A stretch of 64,000 nucleotides of DNA from Arthrobacter sulfonylureivorans (GCA_004000035.1 RJAE01000014.1:1-64000), one strand, 5' to 3'. Counted from the stretch's first letter, positions 51,992 through 60,447 are shown. Notes: generated by a model from the letters alone, not told the origin. Translations and numbers: made by a program.

Positions 51992-53743
51992 TTACCGCCC
52001 GGCCAGCCGTCGCTTGATCCGGCGCCGGAGCGCCGATGGCGCCAGACGGACCATCCCGGTACGGAACGACGCCGGTCCGGGTGCGGCGTCGTGCATGGCG
52101 GCGGCGGTGCCGGCGTCGGCGGTCCGGATCTGTACGGTTTTGCCGGTGGGGAGGGTGTAGAGTCCGACGGCGCAGCTGAGGCTGACGGCGGCGTGGTAGG
52201 TTCCCGGCGGCAGCGCGGAGATGTCCACGCCGGCGCCCTTGCGGGTGCCGAAGTGCGCGCCGGAGTAGTCGCTGAGCCCGTCGCCGAAGACGTTCGCGTC
52301 CCCGCGGAAGCCGCCGGTGGCGAGGGCGAAGGCGTGGGTGCCGGCGGGTCCGTGCAGCACCAGGTAGTACTGGGCGGCTTTGCTGTCGGGGATTTCCATG
52401 CCGCGGACGGCGAAGTCCCCGTCCAGGTGCACGCGCTGCCCGCGTGCCCAGCTGGTGCGCAGCCGGAAGTAGGCCTCTTGCGGTGAGGTGCCGAGGACCG
52501 GCCGCACATCCAGCACGGCGCCGCCGGGCCGGGTGCGGAAGCGGTACAGCCGTCCGTCCCGCTGTGATTCGGCGCTCAGCGGTGTGCTCGCGGCCAGCGG
52601 TTGCTCGGCCTTCCGGTCCGGGAGGGCCAGCCGCAGCCGCAGCTCGTACGTTCCAGCCGGCAGCCCGGCCAGATCGATGCCCTCGTGCTTGCGCGAGGAA
52701 AACCGGGCCCGCCGGTAATCGCAGTAGGCCTGCTGGAAGTACCGAAAGGAGATGCCCGCGTCCTCGTTTCCACCCAGGGCAAACTCGTGTCGGGAGGCTT
52801 CTCCGGCGAGCACCAGCGTGCTGGCCAAATCGGCCCAGTCCTCGGTGGCGTGCCCGCGCACGAACCCCACGCCTTCCGGGAAGAACACCGAACCGGCCAG
52901 CCGCACGCCGGTCAGATTGGCGACAGCGGCACCGGCCTCCCGCTGCCGTGACAGCACCTCGGTGCGCAGTTGCGGTTCTAGCCGGTTGCCATTGCGCACC
53001 GTGCCGTAGCGCGGCGCAACGTTCTCTGCGAGCGCGTAAAGCGTGGCCAGGATCAGCGGCACGTTGTAGCGGGTCACATCCGTGTGCTCGTTGACCAGGT
53101 CCGAATCTGTCTCGATGTAGTTGAAGTTCGGGTACTTGGCGAACATCGGCAGCGCCGGCACTATCTGCCCCGCGTGGAACTGGTCCCGCGGGGAGCTGAA
53201 CAGGTAGATGTTCTTCTCCGTCTGCTCATCAGCTGCCACCGCGTCAGGCAGCAGCCCGTCCAGCGACTCGAGCTCCGCCTGCCCGCCACCGCCGGTCAGG
53301 TGCGCGAAGATCTTGGGCCGGTTCCCGCGGGTATGCGTGCCGGCGTAGATCTGCGGGGCACTGGCGAGGATATTGCCGAAGTTGTACTTGATGCCTAGAT
53401 ACAGCGCAGCGAACCCGCCCTTGGAGAAACCCGCCAGCGTGCATTCTTTTCGGCTCAGCCCCAGCCGCTGCAGCTCTGCCTCGATCAGCGCGACCACGGC
53501 CTGCTCAATGGAGAAGTCCATATTCCGGCACAGGTAATATGCGTGCTGCCCGTCGAACTTGTCCTTGATCCAGAGCCAATGAGCCTGGCTGTCGCTGGAA
53601 GCCCTGCCATCAAACTCGTAGCTGTCCAGCCGCCCGACCCCCGCAAACATGACGATCAGGTGGCGCCGATCCAGCTTCGCCGCGCGCCGTTTGTACTGCA
53701 CCAGCACGCCGCTGTGGACAAAATCTTGTTCTCGTTCGGACAT
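51992..53743 (-). CDS. Asp2-like alpha/beta-hydrolase protein, paralog B
   Basis: The 583-residue protein is the upstream member of the tandem pair, 70 bases before paralog A. It shows HLIVMFAGVGRLDSYEF, the elbow GFSKGGFAALYLG, FGNILASAPQIYAGTH, and the same C-terminal beta-rich module. The N-terminal halves of the two are roughly two-thirds identical; residues covering RDGRLYRFRTRPGGAVLDV to the QIRTADAGT end differ at only about 8 of 150 positions. The basic tail RRRIKRRLAGR resembles that of paralog A. The role is unknown; the Asp2-like fold suggests glycan acyl transfer or hydrolysis. Confidence 0.78.
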   Translation of the reverse strand: MSEREQDFVHSGVLVQYKRRAAKLDRRHLIVMFAGVGRLDSYEFDGRASSDSQAHWLWIKDKFDGQHAYYLCRNMDFSIEQAVVALIEAELQRLGLSRKECTLAGFSKGGFAALYLGIKYNFGNILASAPQIYAGTHTRGNRPKIFAHLTGGGGQAELESLDGLLPDAVAADEQTEKNIYLFSSPRDQFHAGQIVPALPMFAKYPNFNYIETDSDLVNEHTDVTRYNVPLILATLYALAENVAPRYGTVRNGNRLEPQLRTEVLSRQREAGAAVANLTGVRLAGSVFFPEGVGFVRGHATEDWADLASTLVLAGEASRHEFALGGNEDAGISFRYFQQAYCDYRRARFSSRKHEGIDLAGLPAGTYELRLRLALPDRKAEQPLAASTPLSAESQRDGRLYRFRTRPGGAVLDVRPVLGTSPQEAYFRLRTSWARGQRVHLDGDFAVRGMEIPDSKAAQYYLVLHGPAGTHAFALATGGFRGDANVFGDGLSDYSGAHFGTRKGAGVDISALPPGTYHAAVSLSCAVGLYTLPTGKTVQIRTADAGTAAAMHDAAPGPASFRTGMVRLAPSALRRRIKRRLAGR

Positions 53744-53853
53744 GCGCCCCCAACGCCTCCATCAATGCTTTAAGTACCCGGACGTACCGAAACTACGTGG
53801 CCTTGGTGAACGCCAGGCAAACTCGCGGCGGCACCGGCATCGAACCCCAAACT

Positions 53854-54060
53854 CGGTGATCGACCAACGGCCGCCAGTCAAGCATTCCGGTGATCGACCA
53901 AGGGCCGCCAGTCAAGCATTCCGGTGATCGACCAAGGGCCGCCAGTCAAGCCTTCCGGTGATCGACCAAGGGCCGCCAGCCAAGCATCTCGGTGATTGAC
54001 CAAGGGCCGCCGGTCAAGCCTTCCGATGATCGACCAAGGGCCGCCACCCGCGTGGAGATC
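53854..54060. repeat. Six-unit, 34-bp tandem repeat array abutting the yaaA stop
   Basis: Units start at 53854, 53888, 53922, 53956, 53990 and 54024, exactly 34 bases apart, each reading CGGTGATCGACCAAGGGCCG with minor changes and a variable end. The last unit ends in the family tail CGCGTGGAGATC, directly against the yaaA stop codon. There are no spacers between the units. Confidence 0.95.
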
Positions 54061-54824
54061 TATTCGCCCAGAACAATGTTCAGCGCGTGCGCCTTGCGGG
54101 CCGTGCCGTCCACCAGTTCCGCCTGCCAGACTTCCTGTGCCGCCTTCAACAGGGCGGCCGGAGTCTCGGGCGCCTTGCCGCGGCGGGTGAGCAGATGCCG
54201 GGCCAGCTCGCCGCGGGTGTGTTTGGCAAAGTGTGAGACGACCGTGCGCTTGCCATTGCGCTCCTGGAACACGTTGACCACCACGGTGCGGGCAGGCTCC
54301 GGCGTCCAAGCCGCGGCGTAGGTGCTGGAACGGCAGTCGACCAGCAGGTGCCCCTCGGCGTGCGCGTCCAACGCCGTGGGTAGCCGCTTCTTCCAGTACG
54401 AGGCCAGCTTCCCGGTTTCCGGCAGCCCCACGGACATGGACAGCCGGTAGGCCGGAATGCTGTCCGCGAAGCCAATCGCACCCCAGAGCGCTGAAATTAC
54501 AACGACGGCGGCGTCCGCCTTGCGCTTCTGCGTGGCCGTCATGGTCTGGTAGCTGAGCGCGTCGTACAGCACGCCGGAGTACACGGTGTGTGCAGGGGCG
54601 GACGGTTCGTCGTGCAGCCGGGTATTTCGCTCTACTTCAGCAGCCAACGATGCGCCTACCCCAAGCTGCGCCAGGGCGTCCGGGCTTTGGCTGACGTGGG
54701 CAAGGGCGGTCAGTACTTCCTCGCGGGCAGGATTCAGCTCCGGGAACTGGAGTTCGTGTAGATCGAACGGATGCCCCTTGGCGGCAGCGGTCTTTCCTTC
54801 GGAGGGCGGAAGCAGAATCAGCAC
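54060..54824 (-). CDS. yaaA: Peroxide stress protein YaaA (DUF328)
   Basis: YaaA lowers free iron during peroxide stress in E. coli, and structural work suggests DNA binding. The 254-residue protein begins LILLPPSEGKTAAAKG, the family hallmark, with VYSGVLYDALSYQTM, VISALWGAIGFADSIPAYRLSM, VDCRSSTYAAAW and NVFQERNGKRTVVSHFAKHTRGELAR. Start GTG 54824. Its 3' end is fused to the 34-bp repeat array, whose terminal motif overlaps the last codons' neighbourhood. rnpB is divergent upstream. Confidence 0.94.
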   Translation of the reverse strand: MLILLPPSEGKTAAAKGHPFDLHELQFPELNPAREEVLTALAHVSQSPDALAQLGVGASLAAEVERNTRLHDEPSAPAHTVYSGVLYDALSYQTMTATQKRKADAAVVVISALWGAIGFADSIPAYRLSMSVGLPETGKLASYWKKRLPTALDAHAEGHLLVDCRSSTYAAAWTPEPARTVVVNVFQERNGKRTVVSHFAKHTRGELARHLLTRRGKAPETPAALLKAAQEVWQAELVDGTARKAHALNIVLGE

Positions 54825-54949
54825 CGTAGCAGCCTACCGTCGGACCGCACCGCCGAACGAAAGGCGGGAACCCCGCCGTCGTCATGGTGTGAAGCGGGCG
54901 GATGGCACGTGATTACTGGCCGTGGGGGAGCAGGCCGTATCCTGAAGGC

Positions 54950-55346
54950 GGGACGGGTTGGCTGGGCGATCGCGTCGGACGGGTCTGCGAAGATTCGTCT
55001 GCCGAGGAAAGTCCGGGCTCCGCAGGGCAGGGTGGTGGGTAACGCCCACTCGGGGAAACCCGCAGGCAAGTGCCACAGAAAATAGACCGCCAGGGTTGCC
55101 TCGTGCAGCACCTGGTAAGGGTGAAACGGCGGTGTAAGAGACCACCAGCGCGTCGGGCGACCGGGGCGGCTAGGTAAACCCCACCCGGAGCAAGGCCAGA
55201 CAGGGCACGATCGAGGGCTGCTCGCCCGAGTGTCCGGGTAGGCCGCTTGAGGGCACCGGCAACGGTGCTCCTAGATGGATGATCGCCACCCGGCGGCGGG
55301 CAACTGCCGCAGGTGACAGAACCCGGCTCATAGGCCAACCCGTCCC
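54950..55346 (+). ncRNA. rnpB: RNase P RNA component
   Basis: A type A RNase P RNA of about 397 nt. The ends pair perfectly over 13 bases (GGGACGGGTTGGC with GCCAACCCGTCCC). Conserved blocks are in order: GAGGAAAGTCCGGGCTCC (about 55007), ACAGAAAATAGACCGCC, GGTAAGGGTGAAACGG, and AGATGGATGATCGCC with GACAGAACCCGGCTCATAGG near the 3' end. Exact termini are inferred from the end pairing. Confidence 0.96.
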
Positions 55347-55615
55347 ACTACTTTCGCCACCAGCCGGTGACCAAAGCGGCAGATCCACAGGGAAGCAGCC
55401 CCGTCGGTTGGGGTGTCCGACGGGGCCGCTTCGACTGCCGAACACCACCGCAGAGTTGGGGGCCGTGGCGGGGTTCGCTACCGCACAGTCTCGCAGTCCT
55501 CCACAGCAACACATATCCCCAATGTTGGTTAGCGCCGTTGGGGTGTGCACCAGGCTTCGCTGGCTGCCGGTGCGGGAGCCAAGGCCTGCCCGTTATGGTC
55601 TTGTAATGTGTTGGG
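55347..55615. other. Gene-free region after rnpB
   Basis: The 269-base region has no supported gene. A 10-bp stem (GCCCCGTCGG and complement, 55398-55426, 9-nt loop) is the best candidate for an rnpB terminator, although no T-run follows. Confidence 0.45.
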
Positions 55616-56644
55616 ATGACTTCTCCGGCGTCGCAGCGAAACCTTCGACTTGATACCGCCAAGGGACTGCTGATCTTTGCGGTGGTCCTTGGCCACTTCC
55701 TTGAGGAGATCGGTTCCTGGAAGGCGGACGGCACTCGGCTGGCGTTGACGGGCATCTACATGTTCCACATGCCGGCTTTTGTGTTTCTGGCAGGAGTGAC
55801 CGCCAAGACAAGCCGGCTGGGCCAGCGAATCGGCACGTTCGCTGTGATTCTGGTGGCGTTTCAGACCCTGTACTTTGTCTTCGTCAGCGTTCTGGGCATC
55901 GACCGGCAGTTCTCCATCGAGCGGCCGTTCTGGATCCTCTGGTTCCTGCTCGGGATGATGTGGTGGCTCCTGCTGCTTCCGGTTATTGCGCGGTTCCCCA
56001 GGGCGGCCATCTTGCTGTCAATTGTCATCGCACTGGTAGTCGGCGCTTTGGACTCGGTCGGCTATTCATTGTCGCTCTCACGGGCACTGGTTTTCCTGCC
56101 GTTTTTCGTGGTGGGAGCCACCTACGGGAAGCGCATAGTTCGTGCGTTGGGGGAGGCGAGTTTGGCGTGGAAAGCGGCTGCCCTTGTCGCTGCTCTGGGC
56201 GGCTGGCTACTCGTCTACAGCCAGGACATTCCGCACCAATGGCTGTATGGCTCCTTCAGTTTTGACCGGCTTGAGACTCCTGACGTCTTGGGTCTGGGCA
56301 CCAGAGGGGCGCTGCTGCTCCTAGCAGCTGTCGCGATAGCCGCCCTGCTCTGCGTAACCCCGAACCGGCAGGGGTTCGTCGCCCGACTCGGCCGGCACAG
56401 CCTGGCGGTCTACGTCCTTCACGGTTTCGTTGTCCTAGCCGTGGCGGAGGCGCTGCCTGCAATCCAAGACCTTTGGGGGAGCACAGGAGTGCTCGTCCTT
56501 GGTCTGGTGCTGGCTGCGGCGACCACCATGCTGCTGGCTCTGCCAGTCTTTGAGAACACCATCCGACGCGCGGCGGGCTATGTAGTCAGGATCTACTCGT
56601 CGGCGGTAGCAAAGTCGAGCGGCGAACGGGTCGATGCCCGTTAA
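55616..56644 (+). CDS. Acyltransferase 3-type membrane protein
   Basis: The 342-residue protein has about ten hydrophobic helices and the start typical of acyltransferase 3/fucose 4-O-acetylase-like proteins: RNLRLDTAKGLLIFAVVLGHFLEE, with the conserved His in the GHFLEE part, and IYMFHMPAFVFLAGVTAK. FLPFFVVGATYGKR and LGRHSLAVYVLHGF match the family end. Such proteins move acyl groups across the membrane to extracellular glycans. It may act with the SGNH hydrolase and Asp2-like proteins nearby. ATG 55616; the ribosome site is weak. Confidence 0.82.
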   Translation: MTSPASQRNLRLDTAKGLLIFAVVLGHFLEEIGSWKADGTRLALTGIYMFHMPAFVFLAGVTAKTSRLGQRIGTFAVILVAFQTLYFVFVSVLGIDRQFSIERPFWILWFLLGMMWWLLLLPVIARFPRAAILLSIVIALVVGALDSVGYSLSLSRALVFLPFFVVGATYGKRIVRALGEASLAWKAAALVAALGGWLLVYSQDIPHQWLYGSFSFDRLETPDVLGLGTRGALLLLAAVAIAALLCVTPNRQGFVARLGRHSLAVYVLHGFVVLAVAEALPAIQDLWGSTGVLVLGLVLAAATTMLLALPVFENTIRRAAGYVVRIYSSAVAKSSGERVDAR

Positions 56645-56899
56645 CGTGAGGCAGTTCACCTGCAGGCGTACGCCGATGCTTCCAGCAGTCCCTAGAATGG
56701 ATAGCGGGTCGGCGTGACTGACGTCGCTTGGCAACGAGCGGCCAAACCGCGCAGATCCCTAAGCTTCCCGCCGGCAGTCGGCGGTGGCGTGCCGTCGGAA
56801 CCGGACAGATTGTCCGGTGAAAGCGGCGTCGTCGTGAAAATCCACGGCGGTGACAACCGGGCTCGAGGGAGAACCCGGCTGATGTAGGAAGGTAATTCT
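56645..56899. promoter_or_regulatory. gapB upstream region with a 19-bp perfect palindrome
   Basis: ACCGGACA-GAT-TGTCCGGT at 56800-56818 is a perfect 8-3-8 inverted repeat about 80 bases before the gapB start. Its size and symmetry suit a dimeric repressor or activator. A smaller CCGCCGGC/GTCGGCGG hairpin precedes it. No other gene is visible here. Confidence 0.55.
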
Positions 56900-58369
56900 G
56901 TGAACCAGATGTCAGAGTCGGCCCTAGATGCGTGGAGCAACCGCCAGGCCCTTGCCGAAGCGATGATCCCGATGATCGGCCGGTTGTACCGAGAAAACAA
57001 CGTGGTCACCTCCATCCACGGGCGCAGCCTGATTAACCAGTCCGTGGTGGGCATCCTCAAGGCGCACCGCTTCGCCCGCCAAATCGACGACGCCGAACTG
57101 CCGCTGGAAGAAACTTTCCCGGTGGTGCAGGCGCTGAGCGAGCTGGAACTCGGCGCCGGCTCGGTGGACCTGGCCCGCCTGCTGGTGAAGTTCAAGAACG
57201 AGGCTGACGGCACGGACCTGAAGGACTTCGTCCGGGCCGAGCTGGCGGATATTGTCGGCAAGCACGGTGCAGACGAGCGCACCAGCACCGATGTGGTGCT
57301 CTATGGCTTCGGCCGGATCGGCCGCCTGCTGGCCCGCATCCTGGTGGGCCACTCCGGTGGCGGCCACGGGCTGCGCCTGCGCGCCGTGGTGGTGCGCAGG
57401 GGCAGCGACGATGACCTGATCAAGCGCGCCAGCCTGCTGCGCCGCGACTCCGTGCACGGCCCGTTCGACGGCACCATCTCCGTGAACGAAGAGAACAACA
57501 CCATCCAGGCCAATGGCACGTTGATCCAGTTCATCTACTCCAACGACCCGGCGTCGGTGGACTACACCCAGTACGGCATCAAGGACGCCATCGTGGTGGA
57601 CAACACCGGCAAGTGGCGCGATGAAGCCGGCCTGTCCCAGCACCTGCAGTGCCCGGGCGTCTCACGCGTGGTGCTGACCGCACCGGGCAAGGGCGGCCTG
57701 AAGAACATCGTGCACGGCGTGAACCACTCGGACATCACGGACGAGGACAAGATCGTTTCCGCAGCTTCCTGCACCACCAACGCTATTACGCCGGTGCTCA
57801 AGGCCCTGAACGACAAGTACGGCATCGCGCACGGCCACGTGGAGACGGTCCACTCCTACACCAACGACCAGAACCTGATCGACAACTTCCACAAGGGCAC
57901 GCGACGCGGCCGGTCGGCGGCGCTGAACATGGTGCTGACCGAGACCGGCGCTGCCAAGGCCGTGGCCAAGGCCCTGCCGGAGCTCGAGGGCAAGCTGACC
58001 GGCAACGCCATCCGCGTTCCCACCCCGGACGTTTCGATGGCCATCCTGAACCTGAACCTGGAGCAGGACGCCACCAAGGAAGGCCTGAACGAGTACCTGC
58101 GCGGCATGTCGCTGAACTCGGATCTGCGCAAGCAGATTGACTACGTCAACTCGCCGGAAATCGTCTCCACCGACTTCGTCGGTTCGCGCCGCGCCGGCGT
58201 GGTGGACGGTCTGGCAACCATCGCCAACGGCAAGAACGCCGTGCTCTACGTCTGGTACGACAACGAGTTCGGTTACAGCTGCCAGGTGGTCCGCGTGCTG
58301 GAAGAGATCGCCGGGGTCAACCCGAAGATCTTCCCGGCCGTGATGGAGCCGGTGGCGGAAACCGTCTAA
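56900..58369 (+). CDS. gapB: Glyceraldehyde-3-phosphate dehydrogenase, GapB type with N-terminal extension
   Basis: The 489-residue protein is longer than classic GAPDH (about 335) because of a helical N-terminal extension of about 130 residues, as in Corynebacterium GapB, which favours gluconeogenesis and NADP. The Rossmann fold starts at VVLYGFGRIGRLLARIL; the catalytic Cys is in SAASCTTNAITPVL; then come HSYTNDQNLIDNFHKGTRRGR and WYDNEFGYSCQVVRVLEE. The GTG at 56900 has AGGAAGG 8 bases upstream; ATG 56909 is an alternative. A strong terminator follows. Confidence 0.93.
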   Translation: MNQMSESALDAWSNRQALAEAMIPMIGRLYRENNVVTSIHGRSLINQSVVGILKAHRFARQIDDAELPLEETFPVVQALSELELGAGSVDLARLLVKFKNEADGTDLKDFVRAELADIVGKHGADERTSTDVVLYGFGRIGRLLARILVGHSGGGHGLRLRAVVVRRGSDDDLIKRASLLRRDSVHGPFDGTISVNEENNTIQANGTLIQFIYSNDPASVDYTQYGIKDAIVVDNTGKWRDEAGLSQHLQCPGVSRVVLTAPGKGGLKNIVHGVNHSDITDEDKIVSAASCTTNAITPVLKALNDKYGIAHGHVETVHSYTNDQNLIDNFHKGTRRGRSAALNMVLTETGAAKAVAKALPELEGKLTGNAIRVPTPDVSMAILNLNLEQDATKEGLNEYLRGMSLNSDLRKQIDYVNSPEIVSTDFVGSRRAGVVDGLATIANGKNAVLYVWYDNEFGYSCQVVRVLEEIAGVNPKIFPAVMEPVAETV

Positions 58370-58398
58370 CCCGGTTTATCGAGCAAGAACGACGGCGG

Positions 58399-58427
58399 AG
58401 GCCGGCGGCAGTGAAAGCCGCCGGCCT
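58399..58427 (+). terminator. Terminator of gapB
   Basis: A perfect 11-bp stem (AGGCCGGCGGC and complement) with a 7-nt loop lies 30 bases past the gapB stop and runs into TTTG. Confidence 0.8.
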
Positions 58428-58457
58428 TTGCTATGGCTTTTAGCCGGACGGCGTTCC

Positions 58458-58463
58458 TACAAT
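58458..58463 (+). promoter_or_regulatory. Putative -10 element for a leaderless small gene
   Basis: TACAAT ends 6 bases before the ATG at 58470, placing initiation at the start codon; a TGGCTT-like -35 lies 18 bases further upstream. No ribosome site is present. Confidence 0.5.
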
Positions 58464-58469
58464 GGCCGC

Positions 58470-58670
58470 ATGGTAGAGATGACGCGGTGGGAACAGGCAC
58501 AGGCCAATCACAAGGAAGCCGAGCGGCTGCTGCATGCGGCGGAGGACGCATATGCCCGCGGCAGCGTGCCGGAGAAGCGCATCGACGAGCTCAAACGGCT
58601 GCGCGACATTACGCTGGAGGACCTGCGCCGCTGCGAGAAAGACCACAAGTCGGGCCTCACGGACAGCTGA
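58470..58670 (+). CDS. Small helical hypothetical protein
   Basis: The 66-residue protein is highly charged and predicted almost entirely helical: WEQAQANHKEAERLLHAAED, a short turn and then a second helix, RIDELKRLRDITLEDLRRCE. It looks like a short helical hairpin or coiled coil. ATG 58470 is directly downstream of a good -10 element, and the next ATG (58479) is inside. The gene lies between the gapB terminator and def (convergent). No family is recognised. Confidence 0.6.
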   Translation: MVEMTRWEQAQANHKEAERLLHAAEDAYARGSVPEKRIDELKRLRDITLEDLRRCEKDHKSGLTDS

Positions 58671-58745
58671 ACGGCCGCGGGCCTGCCGCGGCTGATCACT
58701 AGGCGCCGTGGCCGGTCGCTAATGGCTGTGGGGGAGACGAAAGGA

Positions 58746-59318
58746 TCAGTGGCCGAACGGATCCGGATCAACGCCAGGTAACCAGGTGTTGCCGGGGATG
58801 CCCCAGCCTTCTTTCCTGATGTTTTTGCGGGCGCGCTTGCTCCACCGGTCGTTGAGCCGGTCAATGTACAGCTTGCCGTCCAAGTGGTCGTACTCGTGCT
58901 GCATCACGCGGGCGAACCAACCGGTTGCCTCGAAGTCCACCGGAGTGCCGTCGGCGTCGAAGCCGCGGACTCGGGCCCACTCCGCCCTCTTCAGCGGGTA
59001 GCTGTGACCCGGCACGGACAGGCAGCCCTCGTTTTCCTCGTCGGGGTCGGGTTCCGCGCCAGAGACCTTGCCGAGCACCAGCGTTGGGTTGACCAGCACG
59101 CCCCGCGGCGGGACGTCGTCGTCGTTTGCAAACTCGTAGGTGAAGATCCGCAGTCCAACGCCCACTTGGGGAGCAGCCAGGCCCACCCCGTTCGCCTCGT
59201 CCATCGTGTCGAACATGTCCGCTATCAAGGCCCGGAGTTCATCGTCAAAGGTCTCTACCTCGACGGCGCGGCGGTGCAGCACCGGTTCTCCGGTGACGGT
59301 GACGGGGCGGACAGTCAT
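58746..59318 (-). CDS. def: Peptide deformylase
   Basis: Def removes the N-formyl group from new proteins and is essential. The 190-residue protein has the three motifs: GVGLAAPQVGV (motif 1, near residue 41), NEGCLSVPGHSYPL (motif 2, metal Cys) and QHEYDHLDGKLY (motif 3, two metal His and catalytic Glu). It starts at ATG 59318 with AAGGAG upstream. The extension at the C-terminus (IRKEGWGIPGNTWLPGVD) is typical of actinobacterial Def. It is convergent with the small helical gene. Confidence 0.97.
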   Translation of the reverse strand: MTVRPVTVTGEPVLHRRAVEVETFDDELRALIADMFDTMDEANGVGLAAPQVGVGLRIFTYEFANDDDVPPRGVLVNPTLVLGKVSGAEPDPDEENEGCLSVPGHSYPLKRAEWARVRGFDADGTPVDFEATGWFARVMQHEYDHLDGKLYIDRLNDRWSKRARKNIRKEGWGIPGNTWLPGVDPDPFGH

Positions 59319-59410
59319 TTTTCTCCTTCAGTCAGGACGAAGGTTCTCCGGTGTGGGCACTGCCACCTCGACGGTGCCGTGGGAACACTACCGCTGCAGC
59401 GGGACATGCA

Positions 59411-59441
59411 AAGAGCCGTCCCGACGTGCGGGACGGCTCTT
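59411..59441 (-). terminator. Terminator of tRNA-His
   Basis: A perfect 13-bp stem (AAGAGCCGTCCCG and complement) with a 5-nt loop lies 25 bases past the tRNA-His 3' end on the minus strand. Confidence 0.82.
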
Positions 59442-59466
59442 CCTGCCGGCTATGCCGGACCTTCGG

Positions 59467-59540
59467 GGTGAGTAACGGGGATTGAACCCGCGACCTCCTG
59501 GACCACAACCAGGCGCTCTGCCAGCTGAGCTATACCCACC
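59467..59540 (-). tRNA. tRNA-His (anticodon GUG)
   Basis: The 74-nt cloverleaf reads on the minus strand with the extra 5' G(-1) opposite C73, the histidine identity element. The acceptor stem is GTGGGTA with TACTCAC, and the anticodon loop TTGTGGT is held by CCTGG/CCAGG. The T arm contains GGTTCAATCCC. CCA is not encoded. Confidence 0.97.
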
Positions 59541-59690
59541 ATGTGCCAACTTGTTCCTCCCGACGGGCCCCGCTCAAGCGGTTCCTGCCGGTCTCCAACC
59601 AGTAAGGCAACGCAGACTAGTTTACATGCTTTTCATCTGGCCTTTGCCACTTTAGGCCATTCCCGGCGTGAAAGTGGCATAGCTAACATT

Positions 59691-60305
59691 TTAGTCGGCT
59701 GGGGCGGCAATGATGCCGGCCGCAATCTTCTTGGCGGTGGCTGAATCCGGGCCGGGGGAGGGGACGAAGACAGCTTCGCGGTAGTAACGAAGTTCGTTGA
59801 TGGAGTCTTTGATGTCTCCCAGCGCGCGGTGTCCGCCGCTCTTGGCCGGGGACTGGAAATAGGCACGGGTGAACCAGCGGCGGGACAGCTCCTTGATGGT
59901 GGAGACATCGATGATCCGGTAGTGCAAATGGTCTATGACGCGTGGCATGTCCCGGGCCAGGAACGTCCGGTCGGTGCCGACGGAGTTGCCCGCCAGCTGT
60001 GCCTTGCGCGGCTCCGGAACCCACTGGGTGATGTATTCCATGACCCTGTCCTCGGCGTCCGCCATGGTCATGCCGTGCGGGAGCTCGTCTAGCAGCTTGG
60101 AGGTGGTGTGCATGGTTCGAACGAAGTCGTTCATCTGGGCCAGGGACTCTGCGCTGGGCTTGATGACAACATCCACTCCTTCGCCCAAAACGTTGAGTTC
60201 CGAGTCGGTGACCAGGACTGCAACCTCGATCAGCGCATCCGCCTCGAGGTCCAGCCCGGTCATTTCGCAGTCGATCCAGACAATATGTTCGTTAGAGATT
60301 GGCAC
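59691..60305 (-). CDS. orn: Oligoribonuclease
   Basis: Orn degrades di- to short oligoribonucleotides, including pGpG from c-di-GMP, to mononucleotides. The 204-residue DEDDh exonuclease has Asp-Glu in VWIDCEMTGLDLE, Asp in NDFVRTMHTTSKLLDEL-type exo II and AGNSVGTDRTFLARDMP, and the exo III His/Asp in GGHRALGDIKDSINELRYY. Start GTG 60305. The C-terminus ends PGPDSATAKKIAAGII. It lies upstream of tRNA-His on the same strand with a gap of about 150 bases. Confidence 0.96.
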   Translation of the reverse strand: MPISNEHIVWIDCEMTGLDLEADALIEVAVLVTDSELNVLGEGVDVVIKPSAESLAQMNDFVRTMHTTSKLLDELPHGMTMADAEDRVMEYITQWVPEPRKAQLAGNSVGTDRTFLARDMPRVIDHLHYRIIDVSTIKELSRRWFTRAYFQSPAKSGGHRALGDIKDSINELRYYREAVFVPSPGPDSATAKKIAAGIIAAPAD

Positions 60306-60447
60306 CTGTCAAATGTATCGCGTCCTGGTCTTGCCTCGCGGGACGAGTTCGCGCGGACTGGCGAGGTGCCCGGTGCTAACATGCAGAAAGCACCATCAGC
60401 GGCTGCCTGCTGATGTGTCCGCCTGACCGTTCTGAGGCGTGCGGACC

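Noticed and set aside
53854-54060. CRISPR array
   Set aside because: The 34-bp units follow each other without unique spacers, there are no cas genes nearby, and the same head and tail motifs occur inside trmD.
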